Shown here: piece by piece, positions 43,635-52,087 of the stretch | How positions within the stretch are numbered: the first letter of the stretch is position 1 | Layout of the letters: each line of letters starts with the position of its first letter | DNA from: Candidatus Heritagella intestinalis | GTDB lineage: Bacteria; Bacillota; Clostridia; Oscillospirales; Acutalibacteraceae | DNA: 64,000 nt | Assembly (NCBI GenBank): GCA_904420555.1 | Contig: CAJFVO010000003.1 | Coordinates: forward strand, 1 to 64,000 | Reading direction: 5' to 3' | The notes under the pieces: model-generated | Database searches by the model: none | What the model saw: only the letters and a program-made list of their open reading frames with translations | What the model was told of the DNA's origin: nothing | Made by a program: the position numbers and the translations under genes

Positions 43635-45224
43635 TTAAAATTTTGCCAGCACCAGGGTATCCCCTCTCTGAATTTCCGTGTTTCCATCCGGGATAATGGT
43701 GTCCTCTTGCCTTTGAATCATGACTACCAGGGTTCCCTCTCCCACATCTAACTCCCGCAAATGGCGGTTTTCCCATTTATGGCCCTTTTCAATGCCGATT
43801 TCATAGAGAGAAAGATTTTTCCGGTTCTCAAATTCCTGGGCGGCGGCCACCAGCAGGTCTCCCGGCAGCACCTCTGTATTGCCGTCGGGAACCATATGGG
43901 AGCCGTTGCGGATTACCAGTACAATCAAAAAACTGGGGGGAAGAGCGATTTCCTTGAGCTTTTTGTGAGCCATGTGGTTTCCTTCATCGATGTGCATTTT
44001 GATAAAGGAAATGCTGCTCTCTTCCTGATAGTCGTTAAAGGTCTTTTGAATGTCTGCGTTGTAATCAATCATATCCAGCTTCTTGGACATCCATGGCAGC
44101 AGGGAACCCTGGAACAGCAGGGAGAGAATGACGATGCAGAAAACCAGATTGAATAAATCCAGTTCCATAGAAACCTGGGAAGTCATGACGTAGATGGCGA
44201 ACACAATAGACGCCACGCCCCGGAGCCCGGCCCAGGAAACCAGGCCGATCTGCCGCAGGGAGGAGCGGAAGGGCAGCAGCAGGGCGGTTACCGACAGGGG
44301 CCGGCCAATCACTGTCATAAACAGCATAATGAGGATGGCGGGCGCCAACACCTCGGGAAGCTCTACTGGCGTTACCAGTAGGCCCAGCAGGAAGAAAATC
44401 ATCATCTGGGCGATTCCTGTCACTGCATCGAAAAAGTGTACCAGTTCTTTTTTGCCGGCAAGATAGCGGTTCCCCATTAAAATACCGCAGAAATAAACGC
44501 TTAAATAGCCGTTTCCGCCCAGGACGGAAGGCAGGGCATAAGCAATAATCGCGGCGGCCACTACCAAAATCGTCCGGCCCTGGTCCATGTAGAAGGTCAG
44601 GTGGTTCAGCAGGAACACACAGCCCCAACCGATTAAAATGCCGCCCAAAATTCCCAAAACCATCTGCTGGGCAAAAAGCAGGGGGATAGAGACATTTTCT
44701 CCAGTGGCCAGGGATACCGTCACCACAGTGAGCAGGTAGGACATGGGGTCGTTGGAGCCGGATTCCAGTTCCAATAAGGAGTCTGTGTGGTCTTTCAGCG
44801 CCATTTTCTTGGAGCGCAGGATGTTGAACACCGAGGCCGCGTCTGTAGAGGAGATTACGGAGCCGATAATCATGCTTTCAATCCAGGAGAATCCCAAACA
44901 CAGGTGGACGAAGGAGCCTACCAATAATGCGGTAAACAGCACCCCCAGGCTGGAAAGTACAAAAGAGCGGGCCAGCACTGGCCGTGCCGTGCGCATATTG
45001 GTGCCAAAGCCGCCGTAGAACATCACGAACACCAGGCAGACGGTACATACGCTTTCTGAAAGGGCGTAATCATTAAAAATAATACCCAGAGGCCCGTTTT
45101 CGCCGAAGAGCATCCCCAGGCCGATAAAGATCAGCAGCGATGGTACCGGCAGCTTTTCGGCAAAGCCGCTGAGCAGGATACAGGCGGCGATAATCACACC
45201 CACCAGCAAAAGATATTCTGTCAT
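43635..45224 (-). CDS. Potassium/proton antiporter, CPA type with TrkA-C domains
   Basis: A 529-residue cation/proton antiporter. Twelve or so membrane helices fill residues 1-385, with family phrases GLGMLFGENGPLGI, GSVISSTDAASVFNILR (the ST-D-A ion site) and GLRGVASIVFAIYVMT. The cytoplasmic C-terminus has two consecutive TrkA-C (RCK_C) modules, each with a D-G-N-T-E turn (MVPDGNTEVLPGDLLVAAA and IIPDGNTEIQRGDTLVLA). The architecture matches NhaP2/YcgO-type potassium/proton antiporters regulated by ligand binding to RCK_C. Cation specificity is inferred. It is a single gene. Confidence 0.9.
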   Translation of the reverse strand: MTEYLLLVGVIIAACILLSGFAEKLPVPSLLIFIGLGMLFGENGPLGIIFNDYALSESVCTVCLVFVMFYGGFGTNMRTARPVLARSFVLSSLGVLFTALLVGSFVHLCLGFSWIESMIIGSVISSTDAASVFNILRSKKMALKDHTDSLLELESGSNDPMSYLLTVVTVSLATGENVSIPLLFAQQMVLGILGGILIGWGCVFLLNHLTFYMDQGRTILVVAAAIIAYALPSVLGGNGYLSVYFCGILMGNRYLAGKKELVHFFDAVTGIAQMMIFFLLGLLVTPVELPEVLAPAILIMLFMTVIGRPLSVTALLLPFRSSLRQIGLVSWAGLRGVASIVFAIYVMTSQVSMELDLFNLVFCIVILSLLFQGSLLPWMSKKLDMIDYNADIQKTFNDYQEESSISFIKMHIDEGNHMAHKKLKEIALPPSFLIVLVIRNGSHMVPDGNTEVLPGDLLVAAAQEFENRKNLSLYEIGIEKGHKWENRHLRELDVGEGTLVVMIQRQEDTIIPDGNTEIQRGDTLVLAKF

Positions 45225-45414
45225 CGTAGTCCTCCTTCCAGTTGTCTAAACACTATTTTCGTCCTTACAGGCCATAGGGAGGACAAGCCAAAAAACCAAA
45301 TCCGTTTTGATAAATGCAGCGCATTTTCCCGCAAAACCCTGTATCCTTATTATAGTATAATTCTTCTAAAGAAAAATGAAAAACTTGTAAAAAGCCGCCT
45401 CTCTGTATGCAAAA
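45225..45414. other. Promoter region of the antiporter gene
   Basis: AT-rich and without a gene. A minus-strand TATAAT is visible near 45352 but a clear -35 is not. Confidence 0.4.
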
Positions 45415-45448
45415 AGCCCTCGGAATCCCGCTGTCGGGCCCGAGGGCT
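45415..45448 (-). terminator. pnp terminator
   Basis: AGCCCTCGG pairs with CCGAGGGCT, with inner CCCG/CGGG; on the minus strand TTTTT follows. Confidence 0.85.
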
Positions 45449-45465
45449 GGTTTTATCAAAAGGGT

Positions 45466-47703
45466 TTATTCGTGATTCCGGGGCTTATTGGTGTTGGCAA
45501 TAAAGCCGTTGCTGGCTCTGGGCCGGTCATCGTGGCGGCGGTGATGGTTGTCGCGGCGTTCCTCCCGGCGGCGGGGGCTGTCGGAGATGGTGTTCTCCGG
45601 CACCATGCCGTCCAAATCGATGAGGGCGTCACGGCGGGACAGGTTCAGCCGGCCCTTGTCGTCGATCTCCAGTACCTTGACCTTGACAATATCGCCTACA
45701 TCAACCACATCGGTGACCTTCTCCGTGCGCTTCACATCCAGGCGGGAAATGTGCACCAGTCCCTCCTTGCCGGGGGCAATCTCCACAAAGGCGCCGAAGT
45801 CCATAATCCGGGTGACCCTGCCGGTGTAGTAGGTGCCGGGCTCCGGGTCGTTGACAATGGTATCGATAATGGTCATAGCCCGCTGGCACTTTTCCATATC
45901 GATGCCGGTGACGAACACGTGCCCGTCTTCCTCCACATCCACCTTGACCTCGCACTCGGCGCAGATCTTCTGGATGACCTTTCCGCCGGAGCCGATGACC
46001 TCGCGGATCTTGTCCACGGGAATGACAGTGGAGAGCATCTTAGGCGCATACTTGGACAGCTCCGGCCGGGGCTCGGGAATGGCCTTGAGGAGCACTTCAT
46101 CGATGATATAATCCCGGGCCTTGTGGGTCTTCAGCAGGGCTTCCTTCACCATGGCGGGAGTCAGGCCGTCAATCTTCAGGTCCATCTGAATGGCGGTGAT
46201 GCCCTTGTGGGTGCCAGCTACCTTGAAGTCCATGTCGCCGAAGAAGTCCTCGACGCCCTGGATGTCCACCATGGTCATCCAGCGCTCGCCTTCGGTGATG
46301 AGGCCGCAGGAAATACCGGCTACCGGGGCCTTAATGGGCACACCGGCGTCCATGAGAGCCAGGGTGCTGCCGCACACGGAGCCCTGGGAAGTGGAGCCGT
46401 TGGAGGACAGCACTTCAGAAACCAGGCGCAGGGTGTAGGGGAATTCCTCCATGGAGGGGATTACCGGCAGCAGGGCGCGCTCTGCCAGAGCGCCGTGGCC
46501 GATCTCCCGGCGGCCGGGGCCGCGGCTGGGCTTGGTCTCGCCTACGGAATAGGACGGGAAGTTATAGTGATGGATATACCGCTTGGTTTCCTCTTCGTCG
46601 ATGCCGTCCAGCAGCTGGTTGTCGCTAATAGAGCCCAAAGTGGCCACCGTGAGCACCTGGGTCTGGCCACGGGTGAACATACCGGAACCGTGGGTCCGGG
46701 GCAACAGGCCCACTTCAGCGGCCAAGGGCCGGATCTCGTCCATGCCGCGGCCGTCCACGCGCTTCTGCTCGTCCAGCAGCCAGCGGCGCACCACGTATTT
46801 CTGGGTGCGGTACATACAGTCGTCAATGAGGGCTTCCTGATCGGGATACAGGGGGTCAAAGTGCTCATGCACCTTTTCATATACAGGGATAAGGCGCTCG
46901 TCCCGGACGTTCTTGTCGTCGGTATCCATAGCGGCCTTGACGTCTTCCAGGGCGAAGTTCTTCACCGCTTCCACCATCTCCTCCGGAGGGGTGTTGCTGG
47001 GATAGGAGAACTTTTCCTTGCCGATTTCCGCCTGGATGCCCTTGATGAATTCGATAATGTGCTGGTTGGCCTTGTGGCCGGCGATAATGCCGCTGTACAT
47101 CACGTCATCGGAAATCTCGTTGGCGCCGGCCTCGATCATGGCGATGCGGGAATCAGTGGAAGCCACCGTCACCGCCATTTGGGAGCGCTTGCGCTGTTCA
47201 GAGTTGGGGTTGATGACGTATTCCCCGTCCACATAGCCCACGCTCACGCCGGAGATGGGGCCGTTCCACGGGATATCGGAGATGGAGAGGGCAATGGAGG
47301 TGCCCACCATGGCGGTAATCTCCGGGGAGCAATCCTGGTCAACGGACATAACGGTGCAGACAATGGAGACGTCATTGCGCATATCCTTGGGGAACAGGGG
47401 CCGGATGGGCCGGTCAATGACGCGGCAAACCAGGATGGCCTTCTCGCTGGGACGGCCTTCCCGCTTCAGGAAGGAGCCGGGGATTTTGCCCACGGAATAG
47501 AGCTTTTCCTCATAGTCCACGGAAAGGGGGAAGAAGTCGATGCCGTCCCGGGGCTTTTCCGAGGCCGTGACGGCCACGTGTACTACGGTGTCGCCGTAGC
47601 GCACCAGGCAGGAGCCGTTGGCAAGCTGGGCCATTTTGCCGGTTTCCACAACCAGAGGCCGTCCGGCAAATTCCGTTTTAAAAACGCGGTAATTTTCAAA
47701 CAT
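45466..47703 (-). CDS. pnp: Polyribonucleotide nucleotidyltransferase
   Basis: A 745-residue 3'-5' exoribonuclease (PNPase) acting in RNA decay. Two RNase PH domains are visible (FAGRPLVVETGKMAQLANGS; later FPYTLRLVSEVLSSNGSTSQ with the catalytic region), joined by a helical domain. Then a KH domain (IREVIGSGGKVIQKI) and an S1 domain (GRVTRIMDFGAFVEIAPGKE). The C-terminal tail is Arg/His-rich (RREERRDNHHRRHDDRPR), which may help RNA binding. The start MFENYRVFKTEF follows GGAGGAAAG. It lies downstream of rpsO, as in most Firmicutes. Confidence 0.97.
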   Translation of the reverse strand: MFENYRVFKTEFAGRPLVVETGKMAQLANGSCLVRYGDTVVHVAVTASEKPRDGIDFFPLSVDYEEKLYSVGKIPGSFLKREGRPSEKAILVCRVIDRPIRPLFPKDMRNDVSIVCTVMSVDQDCSPEITAMVGTSIALSISDIPWNGPISGVSVGYVDGEYVINPNSEQRKRSQMAVTVASTDSRIAMIEAGANEISDDVMYSGIIAGHKANQHIIEFIKGIQAEIGKEKFSYPSNTPPEEMVEAVKNFALEDVKAAMDTDDKNVRDERLIPVYEKVHEHFDPLYPDQEALIDDCMYRTQKYVVRRWLLDEQKRVDGRGMDEIRPLAAEVGLLPRTHGSGMFTRGQTQVLTVATLGSISDNQLLDGIDEEETKRYIHHYNFPSYSVGETKPSRGPGRREIGHGALAERALLPVIPSMEEFPYTLRLVSEVLSSNGSTSQGSVCGSTLALMDAGVPIKAPVAGISCGLITEGERWMTMVDIQGVEDFFGDMDFKVAGTHKGITAIQMDLKIDGLTPAMVKEALLKTHKARDYIIDEVLLKAIPEPRPELSKYAPKMLSTVIPVDKIREVIGSGGKVIQKICAECEVKVDVEEDGHVFVTGIDMEKCQRAMTIIDTIVNDPEPGTYYTGRVTRIMDFGAFVEIAPGKEGLVHISRLDVKRTEKVTDVVDVGDIVKVKVLEIDDKGRLNLSRRDALIDLDGMVPENTISDSPRRREERRDNHHRRHDDRPRASNGFIANTNKPRNHE

Positions 47704-47758
47704 TCTGCTTTCCTCCGTTTCTCCGGAGAAGACAGGCGTAATTAGCAATAAAACCAAT

Positions 47759-47775
47759 GCGCAGCCGGGCTGCGC
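47759..47775 (-). promoter_or_regulatory. Hairpin in the pnp leader
   Basis: GCGCAGC, CGG loop, GCTGCGC, 56 bases before the pnp start. pnp leaders in other bacteria carry processing stems that allow autoregulation; whether this one does is unknown. Confidence 0.5.
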
Positions 47776-47857
47776 CTTCGTTTCACTGCTAAGTACGTCC
47801 TCTTCCGCCGGGTAGATTTTTTATTGGGAAACACCTATTTTTCCCAGATAGCCTAAA

Positions 47858-47882
47858 GGCAGGCAACAAAACGCTGCCTGCC
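47858..47882 (-). terminator. Hairpin after rpsO
   Basis: GGCAGGCA pairs with TGCCTGCC around a nine-base loop, followed on the minus strand only by TTTAGG. It is a partial terminator or processing site between rpsO and pnp. Confidence 0.5.
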
Positions 47883-47899
47883 TTTCCAGCTTTCTTTGA

Positions 47900-48163
47900 T
47901 TACTTACGGATGCCCAGTCTGGCGATGATGGAGCGGTAACGCTCAATGTCCACCTTCATCAGGTAGTTGAGCAGGTTACGTCTCTGGCCAACCATCTTCA
48001 ACAGGCCGCGGCGGGAGTGATGGTCCTTCTTGTGGGTGCGCAGGTGATCGGTCAGATCGTTGATGCGCTTGGTCAGCACAGCAATCTGCACCTCGGGAGA
48101 ACCGGTGTCGCCCTCATGAGTGGCGTATTCCTTGATAATCGCAGTCTTTTCTTCTTTCAGCAT
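47900..48163 (-). CDS. rpsO: 30S ribosomal protein S15
   Basis: An 87-residue primary 16S rRNA-binding protein of the small subunit. The sequence [39 protein letters not shown], the H-x-x-D-x-H-S-R-R-G-L rRNA-contact loop ([12 protein letters not shown]) and the end [12 protein letters not shown] are all typical. I start at MLKEEK with AAGGTGG upstream; an in-frame GTG four codons earlier lies inside that ribosome site. Confidence 0.99.
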   Translation of the reverse strand: MLKEEKTAIIKEYATHEGDTGSPEVQIAVLTKRINDLTDHLRTHKKDHHSRRGLLKMVGQRRNLLNYLMKVDIERYRSIIARLGIRK

Positions 48164-48276
48164 AACAAATTCCACCTTTTCTGCGGCAATGCCGCTTTTT
48201 CATTTCCCTCATTCACAGAAAGAGGCTGGTGAATTCCCCGTCCGGGGCTTTACCCTCTATCCGGGAAAGGGGATAG
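48164..48276 (-). promoter_or_regulatory. rpsO 5' leader with hairpins
   Basis: About 110 bases between the rpsO promoter and start contain at least three stems: one with CTATCCCC facing CCGGATAG, GCCCCG facing CGGGG, and GCGGCATTGCCGC just before the ribosome site. S15 autoregulates its mRNA in several lineages through unrelated leader folds, so this may be another such element. Confidence 0.45.
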
Positions 48277-48283
48277 CCTTAGT

Positions 48284-48312
48284 ATTATACCATGGCCAAG
48301 GGCCTTTGTAAA
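48284..48312 (-). promoter_or_regulatory. rpsO promoter
   Basis: Minus-strand TTTACA (48307-48312), 17-base spacer, perfect TATAAT (48284-48289). The -35 box abuts the ribF stop codon. Confidence 0.8.
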
Positions 48313-49284
48313 TTACTTTTCTGCCTCCGCAAGGGAATTCTTTTCATTTTCTTCCGAAAACAAGCCGTTTTCTGGACGACGCTCCCAGTCCTGGGCGATC
48401 TGCCGGGCTGTCTCCCCGTTTCGCAGGATCTCAGCTTGGAGAGCTTCCAGATTGTCAAACTTCTTTTCCGGCCGGATGAATGCCAATAAGTCCACAGGGA
48501 TATTTTTGCCGTATAGATCCCCGGAAAATTCCGGGAGCCAGGTTTCCGAAAGAGGCCCCTCCGCCCCCACGGTGGGTTTGACCCCGATATTGGTGACGCC
48601 GTGATAGGTCTTTCCGTCAATGTGGGCCAGGGAGGCGTAAACCCCGAACCGGGGCAGGATATAGCCTTCCGGGAAGGGCTGGTTGATGGTGGGGGTTCCC
48701 AAGGTGCGGCCCAGCTGCCGCCCGTGTACCACTGGGAAATCATACTGGAAGGGCCGGCCCAGCATCCGGGCGGCCAGGGCTACGTCTCCCTTTTCCAGGC
48801 AGGCACGGATCCGGGTGGAGCTCACCGGCGCCCCTTCTATGGAAACCGGCTCACTGACGGAAAGCTCCATGCCCAGTTCCCGGCACATCCGGGCCAGCAG
48901 CGCTGTATCCCCCCGGCCTTCCCGGCCAAACCGGAAATTAAAGCCGCAGCAAATCTTCTCTACCCGGCACTCCTGGTGCAGAATCCGCACAAAATCTTCC
49001 GGCTCCATTTCCCGGATAGCGGCAAAGGGCAGCAGGTATACGGTGTCCACTCCCATTTGTTCCAGCAGGGATAGGCGCTGCTGGTTGGTGGTGAGCATGG
49101 GTACCGGCTGCTTCCGGAGGAGGTTCAGGGGATTTTCCGGGAACGTCACCACTGCCGGCAGCAGGCCCGGGGAATCCAGTGCGCTGCCAATGACCCGCTG
49201 GTGGCCCAGATGCAGCCCGTCAAAGCTGCCCAACGCCGCCGCCAGAGGGCCCTGGGGCGTCTGGATATGGTCATAGCATTTCAA
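48313..49284 (-). CDS. ribF: Bifunctional riboflavin kinase/FAD synthetase
   Basis: A 323-residue enzyme making FMN and FAD. The N-terminal FAD synthetase domain has ALGSFDGLHLGHQRVI (H-x-G-H-like nucleotidyl motif) and CRVEKICCGFNFRFGREGRG, ending with SSTRIRACLEKGDV. The C-terminal riboflavin kinase domain has GRTLGTPTINQPF and KTYHGVTNIGVKPTVG. No ATG precedes the domain; I choose a TTG about ten bases after AAAGGA, giving an N-terminus like MKCYDHI. A TTG six bases earlier or one overlapping truB are alternatives. Confidence 0.9.
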   Translation of the reverse strand: MKCYDHIQTPQGPLAAALGSFDGLHLGHQRVIGSALDSPGLLPAVVTFPENPLNLLRKQPVPMLTTNQQRLSLLEQMGVDTVYLLPFAAIREMEPEDFVRILHQECRVEKICCGFNFRFGREGRGDTALLARMCRELGMELSVSEPVSIEGAPVSSTRIRACLEKGDVALAARMLGRPFQYDFPVVHGRQLGRTLGTPTINQPFPEGYILPRFGVYASLAHIDGKTYHGVTNIGVKPTVGAEGPLSETWLPEFSGDLYGKNIPVDLLAFIRPEKKFDNLEALQAEILRNGETARQIAQDWERRPENGLFSEENEKNSLAEAEK

Positions 49285-49316
49285 CGTCAAACAGTCCTTT
49301 CTTGCAATGGCCGGGG

Positions 49317-50219
49317 TCAGAAGAGCTTCCAAATAGCGAGCTGCCCTTTTTCCAGCTCCACCCTGCCCAGGCCCAGAAAAACCCCTTCTGGGGATTTCAC
49401 CCGAATCGCCGCGCCATCTTGGGGCGCGGTTCCATGAAAGGCGGCAATCCGGCCCAAATCCAGCTGGCCGCCGTTTTGGAACCGCACGGCCTGGGGCCCG
49501 GAAACCACCGCTTCCGGCAGGTGGGCAAAGAGGCTTTCCACCGGGCGCAGACAGCTTTCCAGGGAGCCGGCCTCTGCCAGCTCTCGGGCGCTGTCCAGCG
49601 TCACGGCATCTTCCAGGGTAAAGCCGCAGGCCCGAGTGCGCCGCAGGGAGGTCATCACGCCCAAGGAGCCCGCCGCCTTGGCCAGGTCGGCGATGAGGGT
49701 GCGGATGTAGGTGCCCTTGGAGCAGGAGACCATGAGTTTCCCCTCCCGGGCTGTTTCGTCATATTCCGTCAGCTCCAGCTGGAAAATCGTCACCGGCCGG
49801 GCTTCCCGTTCCACTTCCAGCCCCTTGCGGGCCAGTTCATACAAGCGCTTGCCGTCTTTGGAGACGGCCGAATACATGGGAGGCACCTGCATGATTTCTC
49901 CCCGAAACTGGGGCAGGACTTTTTCCAACACCGCCCGGGAAACCGGGGACTCGTTGGTCTCCAGCACTTTGCCGGTGACATCCTCGGTATCGGTGGCGAG
50001 GCCCAGCCGGAACCCGGCTTCGTAGGTCTTGTCCGTGTCCTCCAGCAAGGAGGCCGACCGGGTGGCTTTCCCCAGGAGCAGGGGCAGCACCCCGGTGGCC
50101 ATGGGGTCTAAGGTGCCGGTGTGGCCGATTTTCCGCTCGCGGCACAGGCGGCGGCAAACCGCCACCACGTCAAAGGAGGTGTAATCGGCGGGCTTGTCAA
50201 TAATCAGCACACCTGTCAT
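49317..50219 (-). CDS. truB: tRNA pseudouridine(55) synthase
   Basis: A 300-residue enzyme forming pseudouridine 55 in the T-loop of tRNAs. The N-terminus GVLIIDKPADYTSFDVV and catalytic-Asp motif IGHTGTLDPMATGVLPLLLG are diagnostic; the conserved YEAGFRLGLATDTEDVTG and GTYIRTLIADLA follow. Its ATG overlaps the nrnA stop (ATGA), showing coupling within the rbfA-nrnA-truB-ribF cluster. Confidence 0.97.
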   Translation of the reverse strand: MTGVLIIDKPADYTSFDVVAVCRRLCRERKIGHTGTLDPMATGVLPLLLGKATRSASLLEDTDKTYEAGFRLGLATDTEDVTGKVLETNESPVSRAVLEKVLPQFRGEIMQVPPMYSAVSKDGKRLYELARKGLEVEREARPVTIFQLELTEYDETAREGKLMVSCSKGTYIRTLIADLAKAAGSLGVMTSLRRTRACGFTLEDAVTLDSARELAEAGSLESCLRPVESLFAHLPEAVVSGPQAVRFQNGGQLDLGRIAAFHGTAPQDGAAIRVKSPEGVFLGLGRVELEKGQLAIWKLF

Positions 50220-51178
50220 AAGCCGCAGCCCTCCAGCTGCCGCTGAATCTCCGCCAGGAGTTTTTCCTTGACTTCTTCCAAGGGAACATTGTGGAAAGCG
50301 CAGCCTGCCGCCGCCCGGTGACCGCCGCCGCCAAAGGCTTCGCAGATAGAGGCGGCGCTCAGGGGATCATTGGTCCGCAGGGAGACCTTTAGAGAGCCGT
50401 CCGGCTTTTCCCGGACGCACACCCCTGCCAGCACCCCTTCAATCTGCCGGGGCAGGGAGGCCAACCCTTCCAGTTCGGATTCCTCCGCGTGGCACTCCTC
50501 CAGCCAGCGCCGGGGCACATACAAAAAGGCGCACCGGTCCTGCAAGTGGAAGGTCAGGGAATCCAAAGCTCGGCGCTCCACTTCCATGCGGGAGCGGCTC
50601 TTGGTGTCGAACATCTCCCGGTTAATATCCGCTGCCCGGGCTCCCAGCTCCATGAGCTCCGCGGCCATCCGGTGGGTGCGGGGGGTCACGTTGCCATAGC
50701 GGAAGCAGCCGGTGTCGGTGCAGATGCCCGTAAACAGGCAGTCGGCAATTTCCCGGGAAATTTTCACCCGCATTTCCTTGAGGACCAAAAACAAAACTTC
50801 ACAGGCTGCGGCGGCCCGGGGCTCCACATAGTTCTCTTTGGCAAATCTTTCGTTGGTGCCGTGGTGGTCCAGACACAAATCCACCTGCTCCCGGTATTCT
50901 GCCAGGCCGGGGCCAAAAAGCTGCCGGTCGGCAATGTCCACGCTGACGATAAATTTGGGGGCAAAGTCCTGCGCTCCCAGGCCGCCGAACAAATACTGGA
51001 ATTTTTTCGGCACCGGGTCGCTGCACAAGAACCGCGCCCGCTTCCCCAGAGAGCACAATCCGCGCAGCAGGGCCGAGGCGCTGCCCAGGGTGTCCCCGTC
51101 CGGGGACTGGTGGCTCAAAATCAGGATGTCGTCGGCATCCAGCAGCCGCTGGGCGGCCTGCTCCAATGTAATGTCCAT
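50216..51178 (-). CDS. nrnA: DHH/DHHA1 phosphoesterase, NrnA-like
   Basis: A 320-residue bifunctional oligoribonuclease/pAp phosphatase-like protein that degrades nano-RNAs and recycles nucleotides. The DHH domain has ILSHQSPDGDTLGSASALLR (the first Asp pair) and LCLDHHGTNERFA, the namesake DHH; the C-terminal DHHA1 domain has SLRTNDPLSAASICEAFGGG and GHRAAAG. ATG 51178 has GGAGGA nine bases upstream. In Firmicutes it commonly lies between rbfA and truB, as here. Confidence 0.93.
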   Translation of the reverse strand: MDITLEQAAQRLLDADDILILSHQSPDGDTLGSASALLRGLCSLGKRARFLCSDPVPKKFQYLFGGLGAQDFAPKFIVSVDIADRQLFGPGLAEYREQVDLCLDHHGTNERFAKENYVEPRAAAACEVLFLVLKEMRVKISREIADCLFTGICTDTGCFRYGNVTPRTHRMAAELMELGARAADINREMFDTKSRSRMEVERRALDSLTFHLQDRCAFLYVPRRWLEECHAEESELEGLASLPRQIEGVLAGVCVREKPDGSLKVSLRTNDPLSAASICEAFGGGGHRAAAGCAFHNVPLEEVKEKLLAEIQRQLEGCGL

Positions 51179-51183
51179 GGCGC

Positions 51184-51525
51184 TCACTCCTCCAAATCGT
51201 GCAGGATCTTGGAAATATGGGCGCCGTATTCAATGGAATCCGTGGCCTTGAAAATCAGCTCCGGCACATGGCGCAGGTGCAGGCTGGAAGCCAGCTCCCG
51301 GCGGATAAAGCCGGCAGCGCTCTTCAGGCCCTTGACTGCGGTTTTGGCCTGCTCTATCCCCTCCATGGAGCTGATATACACGGTGCAGTAGGAGAGGTCA
51401 TTGGTGACCTCTACCCGGACAATGCTGATCATCCCCTGCACACGGGGGTCCTTCACTTCCCGCAGGATGGCAGTCAGCTCCCGGCGGATATCTTCTGTGG
51501 TTCTTCCCATACGATGACTGGGCAT
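51184..51525 (-). CDS. rbfA: Ribosome-binding factor A
   Basis: A 113-residue 30S maturation factor. The start MPSHRMGRTTEDIRRELTAI and the region LREVKDPRVQGMISIVRVEV with DLSYCTVYISSM are typical, as is LRHVPELIFKATDSIEYG near the C-terminus (KH-like fold). It is downstream of infB, but two small membrane-protein genes intervene, unlike the usual adjacent arrangement. Confidence 0.97.
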   Translation of the reverse strand: MPSHRMGRTTEDIRRELTAILREVKDPRVQGMISIVRVEVTNDLSYCTVYISSMEGIEQAKTAVKGLKSAAGFIRRELASSLHLRHVPELIFKATDSIEYGAHISKILHDLEE

Positions 51526-51578
51526 AAACTTCCTCCGTTCTATTTACGAAACTACGTGATACGAATCATTCTAAAAAA

Positions 51579-51713
51579 TTACCTTTGCTTTTGAAACCGG
51601 TTCCCGGTGCTGGCGTAAAGCAGGCCGGCAATGAGCACAGCGCCTTTTCCGCACAGGAACACCAGTCCCAACACAACCATAATAGCGGCAAGGAACCGAT
51701 AAATAAGGGCCAT
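51579..51713 (-). CDS. Very small membrane protein (44 aa)
   Basis: A 44-residue open frame with a clear ribosome site (GAAGGGAT just before the ATG). It starts MALIYRFLAAIMVVLGLVFL, then CGKGAVLIAGLLYASTGNRF and ends QKQR: one long or two short membrane helices with a basic C-terminus. It lies between the 88-residue membrane protein and rbfA in the infB operon. I do not recognise a family. Small single-helix proteins of this kind are easy to miss in annotation. Confidence 0.6.
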   Translation of the reverse strand: MALIYRFLAAIMVVLGLVFLCGKGAVLIAGLLYASTGNRFQKQR

Positions 51714-51756
51714 ATCCCTTCTTCTGCTCTTTGCAAGTGCAGTCAGCCGATGAAAA

Positions 51757-52023
51757 TCAGTTGATTGGGGGGATTTTTCCCCGGCGTTTGTGGGCGGCCG
51801 CTTTGATTGCAGTCAGTGCAATCACCAGCAGGGCCAATAACCCGCCTGCAAACCATACGATCCGCCGGCTTTTCTCGGTTAAGAACAAAGCGGTTTCCAA
51901 ATCCATTCCCCCGATTATCGGCACCGATGAGGCGGTATGAAAGACCATATACAAGTTGATGCCTGTGCATACAGCCAGAATACCTACAATGGCGAGGGCT
52001 CCGCCGATTACCCACTTTTTCAC
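51757..52023 (-). CDS. Small membrane protein (88 aa) between infB and rbfA
   Basis: An 88-residue protein with two membrane helices (about residues 4-28 and 55-72), a short extracytoplasmic loop (HTASSVPIIGGMDLETALFL) and a basic cytoplasmic tail (KAAAHKRRGKIPPIN). It starts GTG with GAGGAGG nine bases upstream, so it is very likely translated. It is unrelated in sequence to infB or rbfA and has no family I know. Co-expression with translation factors is the only clue. Confidence 0.7.
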   Translation of the reverse strand: MKKWVIGGALAIVGILAVCTGINLYMVFHTASSVPIIGGMDLETALFLTEKSRRIVWFAGGLLALLVIALTAIKAAAHKRRGKIPPIN

Positions 52024-52087
52024 GAGATACCTCCTCTTATAATAACAGGGAGCCTCCCATACGAAAGACTCCCCGAAATTTCATTCC

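Noticed and set aside
45472-47745. Long plus-strand open frame opposite pnp
   Set aside because: Complete overlap with pnp, no ribosome site and low-complexity translation.
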